Source of the DNA: Tenericutes bacterium ADurb.BinA155
GTDB lineage: Bacteria; Bacillota_I; Bacilli_A; RFN20; CAG-826
Length of the DNA: 9,123 bases
NCBI GenBank assembly: GCA_002068375.1
Contig: MVZL01000043.1
Span: 1 to 9,123 of the forward strand
Direction of reading: 5' to 3'
Shown here one piece after another: positions 6,671 through 9,123 of the stretch. The notes beneath the pieces were generated by a model, which was not told the origin of the DNA, did not search any database, and worked only from the letters and a program-made list of their open reading frames with translations. Both the position numbers and the translations under genes were made by a program. Positions within the stretch are counted from its first letter, which is position 1, and the number at the start of each line of letters is the position of its first letter.

Positions 6671-7129
6671 TTATTTGTCCTCCATGAAGAAGGAATCCGC
6701 GCCGATATTGGAGGCCATCTTCGCCACGATACATTCGTACTGTTCCCGCTCTTCCGGGGTGATGTCTTTTTCGATTTGAGCGTTGATTTTAGCGAAGATT
6801 CGGTCGAATTCCGCATGCAGGGTATTCCCTTTTTTGGTCAGGACGATGCGTTTGACCCGTTTATCGGTCGGAATCGGCTTCATGGCGATGAGACCCTTGT
6901 TCGACAAGGCGTGCAAGAGCTGCGAGCAGGCGGCTTTCTTCACCTTGAAGTGTTCCATCAAAGATTGGGCGGTCACCACTTCGTCGGGATGATGAAAAAG
7001 ATAACCCAAGGTCATCCCTTCTACCCCAGAGAGGTCAATGTCGAGCTCTTTTGAAAGGGTGCCATCGACATAAAGTTTGATCGCGTGAGCGAGTTTTCGC
7101 GTCTCGAATCCTAAGCTTCTTTTTTCCAT
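6671..7129 (-). CDS. MarR-family transcriptional repressor of the exporter operon
   Basis: The 152-residue product has the size and layout of MarR regulators: N-terminal dimerisation helices, a winged helix-turn-helix with recognition region about residues 54-81, a wing ending in DKRVKRIVLT (89-98; the family's DxR...LT pattern), and C-terminal helices that complete the dimer. MarR proteins usually bind palindromes as dimers and release DNA when a small molecule or oxidant is present. It is first in an operon with the two ABC halves, and two matching dyads lie directly upstream, so autoregulation together with the pump is the natural inference. ATG 7129 is chosen because earlier in-frame starts (7168, 7201) would lie in or upstream of the promoter. 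AAAAGG (7151-7146) is the only RBS-like sequence and is unusually far, 16 nt. One Cys (residue 68) lies in the HTH, a second (133) near the C-terminus; a redox role is only a possibility. Confidence 0.93.
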   Translation of the reverse strand: MEKRSLGFETRKLAHAIKLYVDGTLSKELDIDLSGVEGMTLGYLFHHPDEVVTAQSLMEHFKVKKAACSQLLHALSNKGLIAMKPIPTDKRVKRIVLTKKGNTLHAEFDRIFAKINAQIEKDITPEEREQYECIVAKMASNIGADSFFMEDK

Positions 7130-7132
7130 ATT

Positions 7133-7166
7133 GTTCGGTCCCGAACCTTTTAGTTCGATACCGAAC
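7133..7166. promoter_or_regulatory. Twin-dyad operator, probable MarR binding sites
   Basis: Two 14-bp dyads, GTTCGGTCCCGAAC (7133-7146) and GTTCGATACCGAAC (7153-7166), share the half-sites GTTCG / CGAAC and are spaced 20 bp centre to centre, about two helical turns, which puts both on the same DNA face. The upstream dyad touches the -10 box and covers the predicted transcription start; the second lies in the leader just before marR. The dyads are seen directly; binding by the adjacent MarR protein is inferred from position. Confidence 0.75.
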
Positions 7167-7194
7167 ATTCTAGTCACAATTTCAAGGTTGTAAA
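7167..7194 (-). promoter_or_regulatory. Promoter of the marR-ABC-ABC operon
   Basis: On the minus strand TTTACA (7194-7189) and TAGAAT (7172-7167) are separated by 16 bp. The predicted start is near 7160, inside the first dyad, leaving a leader of about 31 nt. The promoter overlaps the last codons and stop of the glycosylase gene, so the operon can be expressed independently of dusB. Overlap of operator and start site fits simple repression. Confidence 0.7.
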
Positions 7195-7715
7195 GGGGCA
7201 ATTGAAGTCGAGAGTTCGTCCTTCGGCAAAAGCTTCGACCAGGCCGCGACTAATTGATCAAAGGAAACCGCAGCGTTCGCTGGCGAGGTTGAGGGTGCTA
7301 CCGCGATTTTGAGGTCACCCCCCGCCCATTTTTGCTGGTAACGTTCAAAATACTTGGCCGCCGTCTTGCCATTAAGGATGATCATTTGAATCGCGCTGTC
7401 ATGGATGATTGGAGTGAGATCGGCAGGTTTCACGTTACGAATAGAAGCGTCGCTGCTCCCCTCGATTGAGCAGGACTCAATCACGTCGTAGCAAGCAATA
7501 TGGTGGGCGGTGAGCAAAGCAGCTTTTTCTTCAAGAGTCTTTGGCTCGGCTTCGTGATAGATCGAGGCAAGAACTCGCCAATACCGATTTTGGGGATGGC
7601 CATAAAAGAATTGAGCTTCCCGCGATTTAATCGAAGGAAAGGATCCTAAAATGAGAACCCGACTATCGGGATGGACAAACGGGGGAAACTCATGATTCGC
7701 CTTAACCCGTTTCAT
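7182..7715 (-). CDS. DNA-deoxyinosine glycosylase-like protein (uracil-DNA glycosylase superfamily)
   Basis: The 177-residue product fits the small hypoxanthine-DNA glycosylase branch of the uracil-DNA glycosylase fold, which removes hypoxanthine formed by adenine deamination and starts base excision repair. Seen in the sequence: ILGSFPSIKSREAQFFYGHP followed by QNRYW (about residues 22-46), the family's first motif with its conserved Asn; a central IILNGKTAAKYFERY stretch (about 112-126); and the second motif APSTSPANA (about 140-148). The start is ATG 7715, which overlaps the dusB stop as TGATG with AAGG 6 nt upstream; the upstream frame extension lies inside dusB and is rejected. Translation is probably coupled to dusB. 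The stop codon lies inside the promoter of the marR operon. No terminator is visible after it, so some transcripts may continue into marR. Substrate specificity (hypoxanthine against uracil) is inferred from the motif pattern only. Confidence 0.85.
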   Translation of the reverse strand: MKRVKANHEFPPFVHPDSRVLILGSFPSIKSREAQFFYGHPQNRYWRVLASIYHEAEPKTLEEKAALLTAHHIACYDVIESCSIEGSSDASIRNVKPADLTPIIHDSAIQMIILNGKTAAKYFERYQQKWAGGDLKIAVAPSTSPANAAVSFDQLVAAWSKLLPKDELSTSIAPLQP

Positions 7716-8689
7716 CAACAGCCTTGCCTTTTCTTGATTCCTTCTAATAAGGCCATGAGGTCCGATTCGTTTTCGATATTCATAGCGATTTCGGCCCTGA
7801 TTTTCTTGTAGCCGGGGAATCCAGAGAAGAAATGAGGAATGAGACCTCGACATTCCCGTACCCCGATATAAGGTCCCTTTAAAGCGATCAAACGTTTTGC
7901 GAAATCTTCTGCATAGTTGACTTGGGTAGTCACATCGGGATGAGGATCGTAGTTTCCCGTCTCTAAGATCTGATTGATTTGAGTGACGAGAAAGGGATTC
8001 CCTAAACCCCCACGGGCGACCATGACGGCGTCAGCCTTGGTGATTTCAACGGCTTTCTTGGCATCTTCAGGGGTAAAGATGTCTCCCGAGACAATGAGGG
8101 GGACCGTGAGTTTGTTTTTGAGGTTTTTGATGGCCTCATAATCCGCCTTCCCGGTATAGCCTTGCTTACTGGTCCGGCAATGAACGGTGATGGCTTTTAC
8201 CCCGGCTTTTTCAAGTAAGGGGGCCACTTCGAATACGTTGATCGAGTTTTCATCCCACCCTAAACGGATCTTGGCCGTAACGGGCTTATGCGAAGCGGCG
8301 CAAACAGTCTGCATATAGGAATAAAGCGCATCCGGATGTTTGAGCCAAGCCGAACCCGCGCCGGTCTTCACGACCTTATAAACGGGGCAGCCGAGGTTGA
8401 TATCGAGGATGTCGTAATCAGCATGGGACTCCAAGTAAGCGATCGCCTTGATGGCATTCTCCGCTTGAAAGCCGAAGAGTTGCAGTCCAACCGGGCGATC
8501 TTCTTTGGAGGTCTTAAAGTATTCCATCGTCTTGGCATTGCCATAGTCGATCCCGCAATCCGAAATCATTTCGCTATAGCTAAGGCCGACCCCAAAAGGC
8601 TTCATGAATTCGCGGTAGGCCAAGGTCGTGACACCCGCCATCGGGCCGAGCACGACATGGCCTTTGATCTCGATATCCCCGATTTTCAT
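7715..8689 (-). CDS. dusB: tRNA-dihydrouridine synthase
   Basis: The 324-residue product is a flavin (FMN)-dependent TIM-barrel enzyme that reduces specific uridines in tRNA to dihydrouridine using NAD(P)H. Seen in order: GPMAGVT near the N-terminus (15-21), DINLGCPVYKVVKTGAGSA with catalytic Cys101, AKIRLGWD (about 140), VHCRTSKQGYTGKADY (substrate and flavin contacts), a phosphate-binding SGDI, ARGGLGNPF, and a C-terminal helical domain containing ECRGLIPHFFSGFPG. Length and start match the family, whose members begin shortly before the PMAGVT motif. There is no usable RBS; instead a promoter places the transcript start at the ATG itself, so the mRNA may be leaderless. It follows ftsH after a terminator and is coupled to the downstream glycosylase. 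The Dus family is certain; the DusB subgroup is likely from motifs and its ftsH/lysS neighbourhood. Confidence 0.95.
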   Translation of the reverse strand: MKIGDIEIKGHVVLGPMAGVTTLAYREFMKPFGVGLSYSEMISDCGIDYGNAKTMEYFKTSKEDRPVGLQLFGFQAENAIKAIAYLESHADYDILDINLGCPVYKVVKTGAGSAWLKHPDALYSYMQTVCAASHKPVTAKIRLGWDENSINVFEVAPLLEKAGVKAITVHCRTSKQGYTGKADYEAIKNLKNKLTVPLIVSGDIFTPEDAKKAVEITKADAVMVARGGLGNPFLVTQINQILETGNYDPHPDVTTQVNYAEDFAKRLIALKGPYIGVRECRGLIPHFFSGFPGYKKIRAEIAMNIENESDLMALLEGIKKRQGC

Positions 8690-8695
8690 GCCTTT

Positions 8696-8724
8696 GTTAT
8701 ACGGGATTCCCTTCCTAAAGTAAA
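8696..8724 (-). promoter_or_regulatory. Promoter of dusB, predicting a leaderless mRNA
   Basis: On the minus strand TTTACT (8724-8719) and TATAAC (8701-8696) are separated by exactly 17 bp. Only six bases lie between the -10 box and the dusB ATG, which puts the expected transcription start on or beside the A of the ATG at 8689. The -35 box overlaps the T-tract of the ftsH terminator. Confidence 0.6.
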
Positions 8725-8756
8725 AGAAAAGCCCCGCACATATGCGCGCGAGGCTT
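8721..8756 (-). terminator. Rho-independent terminator of ftsH
   Basis: Read on the minus strand, AAGCCTCGCGCG (8756-8745) pairs with TGTGCGGGGCTT (8740-8729), twelve pairs with three wobbles, around the four-base loop CATA. The strand continues as TTTTCTTTT (8730-8722). It starts 9 bp after the ftsH stop. Confidence 0.88.
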
Positions 8757-8765
8757 GAAGCTCAA

Positions 8766-9123
8766 TTACTTCTTGTCGTCCTTTTTGGGAGCGGCTTTCT
8801 TTTTCGGAGCCGGCTTTTCAGCGGGTTTTGGGTCCGCAGGTTTATCGGTGGGTTTCGGATCAGCCGGCTTTGATTCGGCCGGTTTCTCGCCCGTTTGCGG
8901 GACCGGAACGTTCACCGCGTTCGGATCTTTTCCTTCCGCGATGGCTTTGTTATCGGCCGCTTCGACTTTATCGAGAAGGGGGTCGACCGGTTTGGCCGGG
9001 AGTTTGCCCGTCTTCACCAACGAATCGATCTCTTCGGCGGTAATGGTCTCTTTCTGGAGCAAGGTTTCGGCGATAAGCTTCACCTCATCCTTATGCTCAG
9101 TGATGACCTTGCGCGCTTGCTCA
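8766..9123 (-). CDS. ftsH: ATP-dependent zinc metalloprotease FtsH, C-terminal part
   Basis: Only the last 118 complete codons are inside the window; the gene enters from the right edge, so the AAA+ module and the HEXXH zinc site are not visible. The call rests on the end of the protease domain: EHKDEVKLIAETLLQKETIT followed by AEEIDSLV, the FtsH pattern in which an LL.KETL segment is followed by an EEI helix. FtsH is a membrane-anchored hexameric protease for damaged and regulatory proteins. After this helix the protein continues for about 80 residues into a tail dominated by Pro, Lys, Ala and Asp, with repeated PADPKP units and a lysine-rich end (APKKKAAPKKDDKK). FtsH tails vary between species, but this one is long and repetitive, probably disordered and cytoplasmic. 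The gene ends in a strong terminator before dusB. Confidence 0.85.
   Translation of the reverse strand, partial: EQARKVITEHKDEVKLIAETLLQKETITAEEIDSLVKTGKLPAKPVDPLLDKVEAADNKAIAEGKDPNAVNVPVPQTGEKPAESKPADPKPTDKPADPKPAEKPAPKKKAAPKKDDKK

Noticed and set aside
7130..7201. N-terminal extension of MarR to 7168 or 7201
   Set aside because: These starts fall in the -10 box or upstream of the promoter, and the extra residues encode the operator dyads.
7716..7853. N-terminal extension of the glycosylase frame up to 7853
   Set aside because: It lies wholly inside dusB; the coupled ATG at 7715 gives a normal family length and start.

Overview
The window looks like a piece of a chromosome from a low-to-mid-GC Firmicutes-type bacterium (Bacilli or a relative such as the Erysipelotrichia or uncultured mollicute-like lineages). 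The reasons are AGGAGG-type ribosome binding sites, a ftsH / dusB / lysS neighbourhood typical of that phylum, a MarR regulator followed by two half-size ABC exporters, and a CcpA-like (cre) palindrome. TGA is used as a stop (dusB, the glycosylase gene and the second ABC gene), so the code is the standard bacterial one. Species-level placement is not possible from the sequence alone.

Layout, left to right. Positions 1-4 hold only the start codon of a minus-strand gene that leaves the window; a good RBS, a 17-bp-spaced promoter and a hairpin leader lie behind it. The 404-bp intergenic region to position 408 also contains a perfect cre-like palindrome. The only plus-strand gene (409-1095) encodes an unrecognised six-helix membrane protein with its own terminator. 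It converges on lysS (1335-2822, lysyl-tRNA synthetase), which also has a terminator. The 239 bp between them carry both terminators and some short repeats.

From 2823 to 9123 everything is on the minus strand, so transcription runs right to left. The 3' part of ftsH enters from the right edge (8766-9123) and ends in a strong terminator. Next is dusB (7715-8689), whose promoter sits so close that the mRNA would be leaderless. It is translationally coupled (TGATG) to a DNA-deoxyinosine glycosylase-like gene (7182-7715). A second promoter, overlapping the end of the glycosylase gene and followed by two matching dyads 20 bp apart, drives a three-gene operon: a MarR regulator (6671-7129), ABC half-transporter A (4887-6668) and ABC half-transporter B (2915-4900). 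A terminator then separates this operon from lysS.

Functional picture: housekeeping genes (protein quality control, tRNA dihydrouridylation, lysyl-tRNA charging) flank an apparently inserted accessory block of DNA repair plus a MarR-controlled heterodimeric efflux pump. The pump shows textbook asymmetry. Half A has a degenerate ATP site (Asp for the catalytic Glu, Gln for the H-loop His), while half B has intact catalytic residues but a degenerate signature (LSQGQ). The MarR protein probably represses its own operon through the twin dyads. I see no mobile element, CRISPR array, tRNA or rRNA. The main points for a second look are the twin-dyad operator, the leaderless dusB start, the Ser replacing the class II motif 1 Pro in LysRS, and the control region at 1-300.
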